Notes: generated from the letters alone by a model not told the origin. A stretch of DNA of 64,000 bases from Candidula unifasciata (GCA_905116865.2 CAJHNH020006667.1:716512-780511); one strand, 5' to 3'; positions 10,760 through 23,483 are shown, counted from the first letter of the stretch. A program made the numbers and translations.

Positions 10760-10980
10760 TAATCTTCTTCATCTCCACGCTCACTGGCTGGAAACCCCGG
10801 GGGAAAGTTCTGGCTGTTTGTCCACTTCTGGACCCTAGTCTGTTGACAGAACCTGATTGTTGCCTGTGCATCCATTTTACAGTTAAGACTCATTTGCATG
10901 CAGACTGTTGGTTCTGTAACTCTCAGGTGCACTCTGACTTCGAAAGATGCTCCCAATTAATTAACTCGTACGACATCCAC
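10760..10980 (+). repeat. R280 repeat, copy 2
   Basis: It carries the family blocks: ctggctgtttgtccacttct, tgcatgcagactgttggttc and cactctgacttcgaaag, then aattaattaactcgtacgac. The 112-codon plus frame across it is a repeat-derived shadow. Confidence 0.72.
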
Positions 10981-11039
10981 ACACACACACAAAATGTTGA
11001 ATTTAGTGCCAGAATTTGTGAAATTCGTGATCAAGATAT

Positions 11040-11400
11040 GGGCAGGTAAAAATATCTCCAACATAAAATTCTGTAAACTCTAAATAATGACAAACACATG
11101 AAAAATGGTACAATGTTTGTGGATGTTTAAAAAGTAACTCACATAACATTGTCAATTTACTAAGCATCCTAAGTTAATTACCAAAGAATCATCACCAAAG
11201 AATCATCTTACCAGTGATGGCCTAAATTAATTATTGGGATTTGGGGGTGATCAGGCAAAAATATCTCCAACAGAGAATACGAAGGGCTCTAAATAATGAC
11301 AGATGCATGAACAAATGCTACAATGGTTGTGGATTTAAAAAAAAAATGATTAAAATAACGTTAGGTAATTTAATAATTATTTTAAGTTAATTGTAAAGCG
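11040..11400. repeat. Two diverged ~212-bp tandem units
   Basis: The starts ggcaggtaaaaatatctcc (11041) and ggcaaaaatatctccaaca (11255) are followed by the same blocks (ctctaaataatgaca, tacaatg-ttgtggat). It abuts the 179-bp array and may be its older edge. Confidence 0.6.
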
Positions 11401-11424
11401 GCAAAAACGGTCTCCTAGTGAAAA

Positions 11425-12150
11425 CATATTGGATTTGAAGCGAAAACAGTGATGCTACTAAACAATTTTTTTTAAAACATGTGCTGTATTGCCAATCTTT
11501 GTGAAATTTCCCACACTTATAAAAAAATTAACGCAGAATTCAAAAATACATCACACATTGCGCTAATCTGGCTAATTAGGAAGATATTTACGAAATTACT
11601 TACCGTTATTGGATTTAAAGCCGAAACAGTGATGCCACTAAACAATTTTTTTTACACATGTGCTGTATTGCCAATTTTTGTGAAATTTCCCACACTTATA
11701 TAAAAATTAACGCAGAATTCAAAAATACAACACACATTGAGGTAATCTGGCTAATTAAAAAGATATTTACGAAATTACTTACCGTTATTGGATTTAAAGA
11801 TAAAAAAAATAATGCCACTCAACAATTTTTTTAAACATGTGCTGTATTGCCAATCTTTGTGAAATCTCCCACACTTATATAAAAATTAACGCAGAATTCA
11901 AAAATACAACACACATTGAGGTAATCTGGCTAATTGAAAAGATATTTACGAAATTACTTACCGTTATTGGATTTAAAGCCAAAACAGTGACGCCACTAAA
12001 CAATTTTTTTAAACATGTGCTGTATTGCCAATCTTTGTGAAATCTCCCACACTTATATAAAAATTAACGCAGAATTCAAAAATACAACACACTTTGCGGT
12101 AATCTGGCTAATTAAAAAGATATTTACAAAATTACTTACCGTTATTCACT
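11425..12150 (+). repeat. Tandem array, four ~179-bp units
   Basis: The block atgtgctgtattgccaatct recurs at about 11478, 11657, 11836 and 12014. Each unit ends tttacgaaattacttaccg. Units are about 95% alike, so amplification looks fairly recent. The 67-74 residue frames that recur here are the same segment read in each unit; no splice or initiation context supports a gene. Confidence 0.92.
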
Positions 12151-12884
12151 GCGTGCTGCCAAAAAAAAATCGATTTATTTTATACGCGTCAAAACCATCT
12201 CAGGTCAAAGCCTGGCATCTCTCCAATAACTTCTAATAACTTTTCCGATTTTATCTTTCACGTAAAGAGCACAGAAAAATAATTTCTGAATAACAGACAA
12301 TTGGTTTTCAAATTTTCGGGTCGCAATCGCGTCTATAGATACCGACGAAAATGTATAGCAAAATAAACGAAACAAAACGATCCATTGCTATACCTAGTAA
12401 ATTTCATTGATAGTTCATTTGTTTTAGACACAAATGTAGAAGCGGTGTCAACATTGCGCTGGCTGTCTTTTTGCTTCTTCTTCTTCTTCTTCTTCACTTG
12501 TTTTTTTTTTTTACCGCATGGGGAGTCGAAGGTCCTGCTTCTCGCTCTTCTGACCACCCCGACCAGGGTAACAGTGAGATTTTGGTGTGTCTCTGGTGTA
12601 TCTTTCCATCTTATTCTTTCTTGGTGCACCCACGGCCAGTTCCAGCAGTAAGTTGTGGTCCACCTAGTGGTCTTCGCCCATCTTCTCTTTTGGTGCATGT
12701 TTTGTATGGTATGATATCAAAGGGCATTTTTTTCTAAAGGGCAAATTTTATTTTCTGTCTCTATATGTAATTTAAAATTGGTTCTGTGCCAACTTGCTCT
12801 CATATGACCCCCATTACTGATATTTACCTCTTCTGGTCATACCTGCAGCCCTTCTCAGACATCTCATTTTCATGACTAGGTTCT
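12151..12884. other. No gene; short (CTT)n/(T)n tract
   Basis: A (CTT)n-T12 tract at 12475-12512 is followed by cgcatggggagtcgaaggtc, which resembles the tail region of a SINE on the minus strand, but I found no second copy in this window. Confidence 0.4.
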
Positions 12885-14530
12885 TCAATAAAAGATCTTC
12901 AGCTAAGTGCTTCAAAAAACATCTTCAGCTAAGTTCTTCAACAGAACATCTTCAGCTAAGTTCTTTAACAAAACATCTTCAGCTAAAGTCTTAACAAAAC
13001 ATCTGCAGCTAAGTTCTTCAACAAAATATTTACAGCTAAGTTCTTCAACAACAAATTGTTCAGTTAAGTTCTTCAACAAAACATCTTAAGCTCAGTTCTT
13101 AAAAAAAATCTTCAGCTAAGTTTTTCAACAAAACATCTTCAGCTAAGTTCTTCAACAAAAAAAAATCTTCAGCTAAGTTCTTCAACAAAAGATGTTCAGC
13201 TATGTTTTTCGACAAAAGATCTTCAGCTAGTTTCTTCAAGAAAAGATCACTTAGGTTCTTCGACAAAAGATCTCCAGCTAGGTTCTTCAATAAAACATCT
13301 TCAACTAGGTTCTCAACAAAAGAGATTCAGCTACGATTTTTAGGAGAAGAGATTCAGTTAGGCTACTCTACAGAAGATCTTCACTTATGTTCTTGAATTT
13401 CAGGTAGTCCGCGAACAGAAAATCTTTACCTTGGTTCTTCTTCAGAAGATCATCTAAGCTGCTCCACAGCAGAACATGAATAAGCTCTTCGAGTAAGGAT
13501 ATTGAACCAGTTTCTTTATTAGAAAATCTTCTGCCGGCTTCATCAATGAAAGATATCTACTGGCATCGCCAGTCATAGTGTTCTCTCATGTTCTTTAAAA
13601 AAAAAAAAAAATACTTTCAAACATATTTCTTCAAGTGATGATTTTTACTAGATACCACTCCAAAACAAAACACAATACCTACAACAAAACAAAAACAATA
13701 AAAATCTGAAAACACTTTCTTCTGTCGAAACGGGATTTACAACAGAACATCTTCAACCAGTTTCTACAATAGACAATTCTTAATCGAGATCTTTTATAAA
13801 TTATTTTCATCCGGCTCCTTCAACATAAAATCAACATCCAGTTCCTTCAACATAAAATCAACATCCAGTTGCTCCAACATAAAATCAACATCCAGTTCCC
13901 TCAACCTAAAATCAACATCCAGTTCCTTCAACATAAAATCAACATCCAGTTTATGAACAAAAAATCTCTATCGGGTGAAGTAAACATTAAATATTCATTC
14001 ATCCAGAGTCATCAACATGGAATGTTTTTATTGTTTTCCTCAACATAAAATCTTCATTCAGTTCCTTCAACATAAAATCTTTATTCAGTTACTTAAACAT
14101 AAAATCTTTTTTTTTCCAGTTTTCTAAACATAAAATCTTCATTCAGTTTCTTCAGTGTGACAATTGTAACTGGTTTCTTCAAAATAAAATCTTAATATAG
14201 CTTCTTCAACATAAAATTTTCATACAGTTTCTTCACCTTTAACTCTTCATCTACGTGTAGTTCTTCAACATAAAATCTTCCTACAGTTTGTTCAACATAA
14301 AATCTTAATTTATTTTCTTCAACACAAAACCTTCATCCAGTTTCTTCAACATAAAATAATCATACAGTTTCTTCAACATAAAACTGTCATCTACTTTCTT
14401 CAACATAAAATCAGCACACAGTTTTTTCACAAAAAAACTTTGCATAGTTTCTTCAGCATAAAATCGTCATTCAGGTTTTTCAATATAAAATCTTCACCCA
14501 TTCTCTTTGAAAGAAAATTTCATCCAAAAT
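12885..14530 (+). repeat. 27-bp satellite with two monomer subfamilies
   Basis: Some 50-60 imperfect monomers keep one 27-base register. Type A (about 12,885-13,330) contains agctaagttcttcaacaaaa. Type B (about 13,800-14,520) contains cagtttcttcaacataaaat. The stretch between them is more diverged and transitional. Because 27 is a multiple of three, frames through it show a 9-residue repeat (SAKFFNKTS); this is a by-product, not evidence of a protein. Confidence 0.88.
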
Positions 14531-14869
14531 CTTTATTCAAAATCGTCGACAAAAAAAAAAAACCAAGCAGGTTTCTCAAACCAAGTTCTTTACGACGCCT
14601 TGTCAAAACTAGTTACTGCAACTTCCAAGTTGTGAGATCCACCATACTAACAACATTTCGGAGGAGTCCATACGTGTTTAGATATTGCACCCTCAACATA
14701 TACGTCAGCGTCCCACAAGTTAATGGTGACAGTCCTATACTGGCTGACTGGACTTCCTGTAACTTTAGCATGTCTTTCGTACCCACTGTACCGATTTTGG
14801 CTCGCAATTTTCTCATTCCTAATAATAATGTGGCTGCATTGACCCCAACCCATTGATATTAGACCTTTG

Positions 14870-14870
<1 letters not shown>
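14531..14870. other. Unassigned sequence
   Basis: Overlapping frames exist on both strands (14440-14856), but no motif, splice site or repeat partner was recognised. Confidence 0.35.

Positions 14871-14960
<90 letters not shown>
14871..14960. repeat. (CT)n microsatellite
   Basis: About 45 CT units with one interruption near the right end. Confidence 0.97.
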
Positions 14961-16064
14961 ATCGGTCAGCATTTTGCAACTATAGCAGAGCCAGTCAATC
15001 TATTATTTTTAACAGGTCATCCATGTTCCACAGAACATTTTTAAATGATAGCGTCAAGTGAAACCAAAACTGCGTCATTAAGCAGTGCAATACTGTGTTA
15101 TGATTTTACGTTTCATAACTGTTGTATTAAATAACATAACAATTTATGTTACAGTTCATTGTTTGATTTTGCCCTTTAAATACAATAGATTTCATAATAT
15201 TAATACGTAAAGGGTTTTACTCAGATTATTTGACTTCCCATGAAATCTCTTTAATATCAGGTTCTTTAGTTCAGTTTTGTAATTTATTAAGGCCTGTCCC
15301 AGATAACCAGAAACTTAACTCGGACAAATATATCAGACTAATTGAATAAAGTATACTGAGCTTTTATATGTTTTTTTTTTTTTTTTTTTTAAATTTAACA
15401 AAATATCTAAAATAAGATGCAATTTCAATTTAATGTGAGTTTCTGTATACATTTGATTTTAACGACGGCATCATGTTGACCCGTTCGAAGCAATATTTTT
15501 TTTTCTTTTACCAGCATTTCGATTATAATGATTACTTGCACTATTAGAATGGAATTGCTCTATTAAGTAATTTTTTTCTATCGTCTTTGCCTATATAATT
15601 GCATTCCTTCTTTTGCCTTCTTAAATGAAAATTAAAATACTGGATTTCTCGTTGCAAATTAATGAAAGCATGACTCCTGTATTGTAATGTTTCACCCAAC
15701 AAAAATGTTACTCTAATCTGGGATCCTTTGATATTCACCAAGACTCATTTTCCCCAAGGTCCAACTGGGAACACTAGATCTAAAAACTTTCGCCCTATGC
15801 AGATTCTAACTCTGCCTCCAGACCTTTATAACGCATATTGAAATTTTCAGTCAAGATAACTTCACTGTATCGCTTTATGTTTTTCAGAAACTTCAGATCG
15901 TTTTGATGACCTTAATTATTCAAAAAAGTTTTGTAGAGCATATTATCAATTGCTCCAAATTTCATAGTTAGACTTCTAAACTACGCAGGTTTTTCTGATT
16001 TTTTGTGATAACATTTACTCAAGTGCACTATTGTCAAGAGAAAGACATTTGATTCACAGGTAGA
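14961..16064. other. No gene recognised
   Basis: AT-rich, with a T-run at 15370-15390. No motif or repeat copy was seen. Confidence 0.5.
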
Positions 16065-16230
16065 AAGTCTTGGTTGTTTGTCCACTTTTAGACTTTCTTC
16101 ACGTTCCACACTGGAGTTTTGCCTGGACATCCGCTTTACATATCTAGCAAATTTCCTTGCAGACTGTTGGTTCTTCGCCTCTCAAGAACATGCACTCCGA
16201 ACTTATTGGAACTCTGACCCCAACTACTCC
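16065..16230 (+). repeat. R280 repeat, copy 3 (partial)
   Basis: It keeps ttggttgtttgtccactttt, gcagactgttggttcttcgc and gcactccgaactt. Both ends of the consensus are lost. Confidence 0.65.
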
Positions 16231-18499
16231 GACCGATCACCTGGCTGGGCATCTCTTTGTTAGGCTGACCTCGGAGCGGTGTAAGCAGGGTTTGACCAGT
16301 AGAAGTCCTGGTTCCTATACCCCACAATGCTGCATCGCTCACATAAGCCAGGCGATGAATGTCCCGTGACATGGCAGGGATCGCTAGATAATATTATTGT
16401 CGCTTAAATTTTCTATAAGAGTCAATCATTTCCCCTCTACCCGTTTATACTCGGTTGATTCGCCACATACCAGCAAATAATGATGGACACCTATGTCATG
16501 AGACATGGCGAGTATATGGCGCTAGCCATGTTATTTTTTATAGATCGACCAGCATTCAGTGGGTGATCAGGCCAGTCAAACACTGTAACCTGTATTTTCC
16601 AGGAAAGTTCGTGAGAAACGGTATAGACTGCACTGGCATGTATATCCAGAATGAACAGAAATAATTTCTTCAAAATTAATTTGAACAAACAACAGTAACA
16701 CTATCTATCACATGCGTGTTTATGTGCGTGTGTTTCCTTTTTGTGGGATTATGTAAATCAGTTTTTGTAGTCTTGTATTTTTACTACAGTGTTTATCGAT
16801 AACGACCTTGATGGAAAACATTTTTGACTGTATCTCTGTGCGCCTTCTTCCCCTGCTTTTCGCTAAACTCGATAGCAATATTTCTGGTCAATGTATAAAA
16901 GTCGAATATTGAAAACAGAGCCCCAATAATTTCCCAGCACCTGAAAACCAAGAAAATCCATGAGGTAACTCAGTTATGAAGAGCTAATTCTGCTTTCAGT
17001 GTCTCCTGACCTTAAACAAGACTGAAACCATCTCTCGGGCAAATTAAATAATCATGGTCGAAAACAGAACAGATCGGGAAGAAATTGAAATGTCATAGGT
17101 GCAATTGAGAAAGACGGTCCTGAATTGAAATCAATGGAAAGCAACTTTTATATCCTGTTATTTTAAAAGGAAATTGACTTGAGTAGGGAAAGGGTAACAT
17201 CCTATACGACCTTGTGGAAGTTTGACCACCTTTAGTGACTAGAAATTTGAATGGCACAGTAAGCTGGGCGGATTGTTGCAACGGCTTTTGGGTTTGTAGT
17301 TCTAGGGATTATGTCAACAGGAGGGGGGAGGGGAACTTCTCTATAGATTCTTCAACAATATTATTGCGATTAGTCAGTTTGGAAAAAAAAGGTATACATT
17401 GCATACCTATATTTTAATAAGTATAAAATGAAGGACTCTTCAATCCGTTCTTAGGTCCATAGGTTTGCAGCTAGTTAATGAGACCGTGCGGCAACAATTA
17501 ATTATACCTTCTTTGGAGGTTGAATGGCGTATCCGAGATCTGCCTTGTTCGTCCGTCCTGCAGACTAAAATTCCTTAATGTCAGGATTGTATGGTAATCC
17601 TTAGGGTAGAAGCCCAAAGGGAACAATCTGATCTATACATCAATTAAGGACTGTTATCCATTCTCTAATGAGTATAGGAGATATGGTTGAAGCAACATTA
17701 GAAAAAAAAAAAAAAAACACTAAAGATTTATTGTCTACCTTTAAGTTCAGTATTTTTAAATGGATCTTTGAACCCGCAACAATAATGGTGCAAACGACGG
17801 AGAAAGGAGAGTGGGAAAGAACAGCAAAATTCATAATATGTATAAATCTAAAAATCAGAAAAAATTATTCGTATCATTGGGGTTTATAGACTGCCATTGT
17901 TGAGGCGGATACAAAAAAAATTCGGTAACAGAGACCTATCACCTATCCCCACCCCGACACCCAAAAAGCCCAAACAAAATAGTTAAATGGGATCATAGGG
18001 TAGAACAAAAAGGCAAGTGTGTGGAGAGTAATATACACATAAGTGCTCAACAGATACTGTTGGGAAAAGATTAGTTCGCAGGCTGTGAATTCCTTTGTCG
18101 ACTGTACATTTTGGTCTCAAACCTGAATAAATTGACACACATTCCTTCCAGTCTCGAACTAGCTGCGTCTATTAGTAATTTTGATGAAATGGCTTATCTC
18201 CCTTACAGGCACCAAATTAAAATCTATGTGTGGACTGTGTTTCAAAGCCCTTTCTAAACTGCTCAAAAAATCAGTTGGGATGTGTCAAAGACATACTTTT
18301 GTATTCCTGATAAAAGTCTTTGAACAACACTAATTCAGCTTAAGTAGCGAACTTGACTGCATACAGGACTGCCACATAACTAGGTTAATATTTTAAAATA
18401 TTCTCCAGGTCGTCGTCACTGTCTTTATCAAAGGTTAATACTATCTGTTCATCCCTTTCCAATAAGAAAAGTCGTCCCCATAAAGGATGCAATTTTATT
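16231..18499. other. No gene recognised
   Basis: A long stretch without a supportable feature. Short frames around 16.2-16.7 and 17.1-17.9 kb have no motif, splice context or multi-copy support. Confidence 0.45.
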
Positions 18500-18715
18500 T
18501 TTCATTTGTAGTCCCACCCTGGCTTATGCCTGCGGCCCTGAGTATAGCCGGGTCATAATATGGCCTAGGCCATAAGGTATGGCCTAAAAGCTGAAAGAGA
18601 TTTCTGAGACCTCACCACGGTTGATCCTCATCAGCTTGGTGGTACTTTGTGTCAACGAGTGTTAATCGCTTGTGTGATGTCCTGGTGGGGTACAACTACC
18701 TACCTACCTAACCTT
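18500..18715 (+). repeat. Interspersed repeat S6, copy 1
   Basis: It shares ccctggcttatgcc, ggcctgaaag/ggctgaaag, gtgatcctcat, tggtggca/tactttgtgtc and gtgtgatgtcctggtggg with 34.87-35.08 kb. It ends in (CTAC)n at 18698-18710. Probably a SINE with a simple-repeat tail. Confidence 0.6.
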
Positions 18716-18759
18716 CCAACAAACTAACAACCAATTCATCAGCAGGTCCTTTACAGAAA

Positions 18760-19396
18760 GTCGCTCTCACCACAGCACGCCTGAAAGTCTCTCTTCCTGT
18801 AGCCAGTTTTCCAGCCCTGTGTGCTTTCGTTTGAAAATGTAGAACTTGTCACACATCTTGGCAGTGTGGTGTCCCTACTGGGAGGGACCGAAGAAGACAT
18901 ACAGTCATGCCTGAACAAATCTAGAGCTGCTTTTGGAAGGATAAGGCAAATCTGGAAATCCATCAGCTGCTGCAGATAAACAAAACTCTGACTCTACAAG
19001 AGCCTCACCTTGCGAGTTCTTCTTTATGGAGCAGAATACTGGAGAGTGGCCAAAAAAGGATGCACACAAGCTGCCCACCTTCCACCCCGCATGTCTAGGT
19101 AGAATTATCAAACTATAGACAGTATGATAACCAAGAGAAGATAGAAATGGCTTGGCCATGTTATGAGAATGAATCGTGATATACCTGCCAAAAACAGCTC
19201 TCAAATGGATACCAGAGGAAAAGAGACAAAAGGGGCGCCCAAAATCAATATGGAGACAAATGATGGAAAGTGACCTGAGTGCGGCATCTTTGACATGGAA
19301 AACTGCACTGAAGATTTCACAGGACAGGAAAGCATGGAAAGTCTTATCTGAAGCTTCATGTGCCACTAGGCATAACGAGAACTGATGATGATGATG
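18760..19396 (+). pseudogene. RTE-like LINE, 3' end of reverse-transcriptase ORF
   Basis: It reads, with frameshifts and stops, as the C-terminal part of a non-LTR reverse transcriptase: VELVTHLGSVVSLLGGTEED, then SCLNKSRAAFGRI, then LRVLLYGAEYW (the usual V-x-x-x-L-L-Y-G-x-E-x-W motif), and WIPEEKRQKGRPKSIWRQ with DRKAW near the end. It stops at a TGA within (TGATGA)n at 19383-19396, the microsatellite-like tail of RTE-type LINEs. The active-site region is missing (5' truncation). Clade assignment is by recognition only. Confidence 0.75.
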
Positions 19397-20002
19397 TCTG
19401 CTTTCGTAGCCAATCCACCTTCAATGTCCTGTTTCCACATTCGCAGAGATCGGCCTCTGTCCCGTTTTCGGGAAACTGAACCCCATATTACTGTGGAAGA
19501 CCTGAACGGGAATTCTGTATCATCGGTCATGTATTTTATGACTGACCAAGCCATAATGCAAGGTGCGCGTTCAGACTGGCAGCGACTGGATCACATATGA
19601 TAATTTTTCCTCCATTGGCTTGCTAAATTATGCAAAGACAAGGAGGGAGTCAATAAAATGCATGAGAAAAACTGAGAAAAATTAGCAGAGCTTTGCGTGC
19701 AGGCAAACCTAGTAATTGGAGGTACCCTTTTTTGCACACAAGGACATTCGTAAATTAATTTGGAATTTACCAGATGGGGTGGCCAAGAACCAGACCGACC
19801 ACCCCTGTATCTTCTTCTTCGGTACTTTTTTCAGTATTCCCTTCCCCCCCCCCCCTCCTCCCAGGATGTTGTCACAAGGCAGTCCAATAATCTCGAGCGT
19901 TGTAAGAGAAGGTTTCCCGGCTTTCTAATGCAGTCTATCTATCACCCCCTGAAAGATTCGACTGTCTTTTTTTTTTTGAGGGGATATATTGGGATAGAAC
20001 CT
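19397..20002. other. Unassigned; possible second LINE scrap on minus strand
   Basis: A minus-strand frame (19366-19554) contains SRKRDRGRSLRMWKQDIEGG, resembling the Arg-rich motif near the end of LINE ORF2, but it is too short to assign. Confidence 0.3.
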
Positions 20003-20173
20003 CTTCTTCTTCTTCTTCTTCTTCTTTCTATTCTTCTTTTTCGTATTCTTCTTCTTCTTCTTCTTGTTCTTCTTGTTCTTGTTCTTGTTCTTGTTCTTGT
20101 TCTTCTTCTTCTTCTTCTTCTTCTTCTTCTTCTTCTTCTTCTTTTTTTTTTTTTTTTTTCTTTTTCTTCTTTT
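20003..20173. repeat. (CTT)n/(T)n tract
   Basis: Imperfect ttc and ttgttc units with a T-run. The poly-Leu/Phe and poly-Lys frames here are composition artefacts. Confidence 0.95.
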
Positions 20174-20400
20174 GTCGTCCCACTGATACCATGTTGTAGC
20201 CCAGTGTCGTGGTTTTTCTGTAGTTGTCTTGCGCTTCTCTGGTGGATTTGCTGATGGCATTTTTTTTTTTTTTTTCACTTTTATGTTTTAGTTAACCTAT
20301 TTATCCGCCTCTTTCTCGGTCTTCCCCCACGGCTTCCTTGTGCTGTAAAAAGTCTCAAGTGCAGTTTGGTATGACTGCTTTCTCAAGTAAATAGCTGAAC
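20174..20400 (-). repeat. Interspersed repeat F9, copy 1
   Basis: It matches 47.22-47.46 kb through ttttgtcgtc, actgatacca, gttgtag, cagtgtcgt and ttgcgcttctc, and both copies have (CTT)n directly at the left. On the minus strand this would be an element with a (GAA)n tail. Orientation is inferred. Confidence 0.6.
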
Positions 20401-21787
20401 CATTTTATTTTTGTGCCTATCCATATAATCTATACATTGTCTTATTCCAGTTTTTTCTTTATTGCTGGGATTCGTAACCCTGTCACTTTTTGTGTGTTGT
20501 TTGTGACCTTATGGAGATAATACATTTCACATGTAGTTTTTTTGTTTTTGTTTTGTTCTACTGACCTGTTCATTGTGCATGTTTGGCAATGATAGCACAA
20601 AGTAAGAGATGAAGATGCAATTAATCATTGGCTGTTTTGCTACAAGATAGACATTTGGGTCTAGGCAGTGGGGCCAACTTCTGTACATCAACTACTGATT
20701 GGTCTATCAGTGTAAATGTCAAGCAGCATATGCCCAGTGAACCAATGAGGTTACAAAGGCTCTTTACTTTACCTTTTGTTTCGCTATGTTTTTTATTATA
20801 TTCAGTGCCACTTGTTTGTTAAAACAAGGTAGTTCTTGGCATTTATAGCACTACATTTTAAGTGCCTATAAATCGATAGTTCTCACTTAGATAAAGCCCG
20901 CTGACCGTGACTTATTTTCAAAGATCTGCAACGTACACAATACTTTACAAAAGAATTTTTTTTTAAAGGGTAAACCTAAATAAGAATCGCACAAAAAAGG
21001 GTTGATGGATTCCTCTCTCTCCCCCCCCCCCCCCCCCACCACCCCCCCCCTTTTTTTTCTAAATTATGTCCACGACCCTTTCTATTTATGTGAAAAGACT
21101 AAAAACAAACAGAGAAATCAAATGGATGCTATTGTAGCGCTTAGTATACAAAAAACAACGCCCAAGCCACATATATCAGTTGTTTTTTTTTTTTTTTACT
21201 TTTAGGCAACAGCAGATTTCGCATTTGCTTAAAATTGTAACTCTGTGACAGGATTTAACAGATGAAAATCATTAACATTTGTTTAGGTTTTATGTTAGTG
21301 AAGCACACCGCAAAACTACGTCTACTGTTCTGGTGGTCCGAAAGTGTAAAAAGATTGATGATAACTGTTTTAAATCACGTTGATCTAATGTCCAAGGTTA
21401 AACTCTATATACTAATATACAGGTAGCATTTATTCCTAAATAACCTCTATTAATCATAACTGGGGAGCCAGCAAAGTACACTATTAGGGTGTCAGCTAAA
21501 GAACTTTAGAGCGTACAGCTTGCTTCAGTTGAATAAACTTCTTGTGTATGGTCTCCACCCACACTGTTCATATCCTGTCTGTATTCAAGGAAGCAAGAGC
21601 GGTTTTGTCTCCCCATCTACGTTCTGCCTTCTGTCTCTTGTCCTAGATCATGGCGGCTATTTGTAAAAGTGGTTCTGTTAGTCCCTGTCTCTGTGTCTGT
21701 TCTGTGTTTAACCTCAACGGCAATAACGTTTCCCGGATATTCTTATTTATAAGAAGACTCATGATTTCCCCACCTAACGTGCGCACG

Positions 21788-21791
<4 letters not shown>
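20401..21791. other. No gene; poly-C tract
   Basis: Contains a C-rich tract at 21021-21050 followed by T8. Nothing else is recognisable. Confidence 0.5.
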
Positions 21792-21822
<31 letters not shown>

Positions 21823-21842
21823 ACGTGTGTATGTGTGTACAG
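21792..21842. repeat. (TA)n(GT)n microsatellite
   Basis: A compound tract: tatatata then about 20 GT units with interruptions. A (CA)n tract lies at 22011-22030. Confidence 0.9.
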
Positions 21843-22134
21843 AGCTTATTCTGGGGGCACGCAGTACTGACACTTTTATAAAGCCATCAATTTATTCATC
21901 GCTACATTAATAGACACTTTGTAATAAGTACCAGTACCTTTCAATACATTCTTTGACATAAATGGGCACCTTTTGTTCCTGAAACAAAAACACACACACA
22001 AAAACTGAATGCACACACACACACACACACAGTAAAGTCTCACCCTACGGCAGACACTGACCTTGTGGTTAATTTGGCCTTCACGTATCCAAGGCCATGA
22101 CACAAACATGAAGTGGGATTCCAGTTTTCATCCT

Positions 22135-22410
22135 CACAGCTCCCCGTGTGGGTTCCTGGGCCCTATTATAGGGCCCAAAAAAGAATAAACCCACTGCCTA
22201 ACCAAAAGCATGTCGTAAGAATCGACTAAATGGGAGCTTTCTTCTAAGTCAGAGTACATCTGCATGAGAGGCAAGGCACCAGCAGTCTGCATACAAATGA
22301 GTCAGTTCTGTCAAACGGATGCACAGGCAACAGTCAGGTTCCGGAACAGGACTGCAGTCGATAAACAATTAGAACTTTCCGCCAGTGTTCACAGCTGGTG
22401 AACGTGAAGA
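22135..22410 (-). repeat. R280 repeat, copy 4 (near full length)
   Basis: On the minus strand it reads (ctt)-ttcacgttcaccagctgtga, then gaactgactcatttgtatgc and agactgctggtgccttgcct, through to gtgggtttattctttttt and the agg-acccacacgggg end. The adjacent gaagaagaaaaag at 22408 is its simple-repeat end. Confidence 0.75.
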
Positions 22411-22489
22411 AGAAAAAGATCCTCTTTGAAGTCTACATAAAAGTTATCTGTTAACATCCTAACTCTCAGAAGGCGCGCTCAAATCTCAC

Positions 22490-23037
22490 TGCCCCCCGCC
22501 CCCCTTTTTCCATCCAAAAGCTAATATTTGCTTCCCTTATTATAATCTTTCAAGGCATAATTATTCCTACGTCATTTGACTGTGACTCATGCAAAACAGG
22601 TAATTTTTCTTTGCTCTTTCAGTCCCGGTGGGGGAGGGGGAAAGGGGGGGGGGGGGTTGGTTAGCATCATTGGGTAGGAAAGAGGGACGTAAGATTCGGC
22701 ACATCTTGCGTTCACTGGTCTTCTAACCTAACAATGTATGATGCGTTTCACTCACTGCCCCCTCCTCCCCACCCCCCTCCCTTTTCCATCCGAAAGCTAA
22801 TATTTGCTTCCCTTATTATGAATTTTCAAGGCATAATTATTGCTACGTCATTTGACTGTGACTCATGCGAAACAGGTTATTTTTCTTTGCTCTTTCAGTC
22901 CCTGTGGGGAAAAAGGGGGGGGGGGGGTTGGTTAGCATCATTGGGTAGGAAAGAGGGACGTAAAATTCGGCACGTCTTGCGTTCATTGGTCTTCTAACCT
23001 AACAATGTATGATGCGTTTCTTGGGACTGAAAGAGTT
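22490..23037 (+). repeat. Tandem duplication of ~265 bp containing a MITE end
   Basis: Two successive copies (about 22,490-22,735 and 22,757-23,014) share, in order, a C-rich tract, aagctaatatttgcttccct, catttgactgtgactcatgc, ctttgctctttcagtccc, a poly-G run, ggttagcatcattgggtagg and the caatgtatgatgcgtttc end. The second copy continues to ttgggactgaaagagttaa, which is inverted relative to ctctttcagtccc. That indicates a short inverted-repeat element inside the duplicated block, related to the MITE at 28.0 kb. Confidence 0.88.
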
Positions 23038-23483
23038 AAAAAATCTCACCCGACCTCAAGATGAGGCAGAGCGAAAGATATTATAATCACCAATAGTTAA
23101 TTGAACTGAAATGTAAGATCGCTTCCAAGATAGCGCACATTACAGAATGCTTTTAATGAAGCAACGTCGAAAATAGAAGTACACGACACCTCTAGCATCA
23201 ATTGACATATGAGGAGACATTTTCTGGTCTAATCGACACTTGATGGGTGTTTTTTCTAACATCATGCTAGACATCTTTACTTCCCTAGACTATTCCTGTT
23301 ATCCATTTTAGGCCTAACTGACCTGACAGTCAACGTCAGTTATTACAAAATCGGACTCAGTGCTTCACATGTCCACTTTGTGCCAAAATAAATGTTTGAT
23401 ACGAGTGCGGATTCAGATCCCAGACTTTCGGGATGGCAGAGTGCATCACCTGGTAATGAAATTATGCATAAGGATTTTTAAAA

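Noticed and set aside
12907..13396. Repetitive peptides SAKFFNKTS and similar
   Set aside because: A by-product of a 27-bp satellite period; frames break and shift between strands.
19760..20278. Leu/Phe-rich membrane-like protein and poly-Lys protein
   Set aside because: Both come from the same (CTT)n/(T)n tract on opposite strands.
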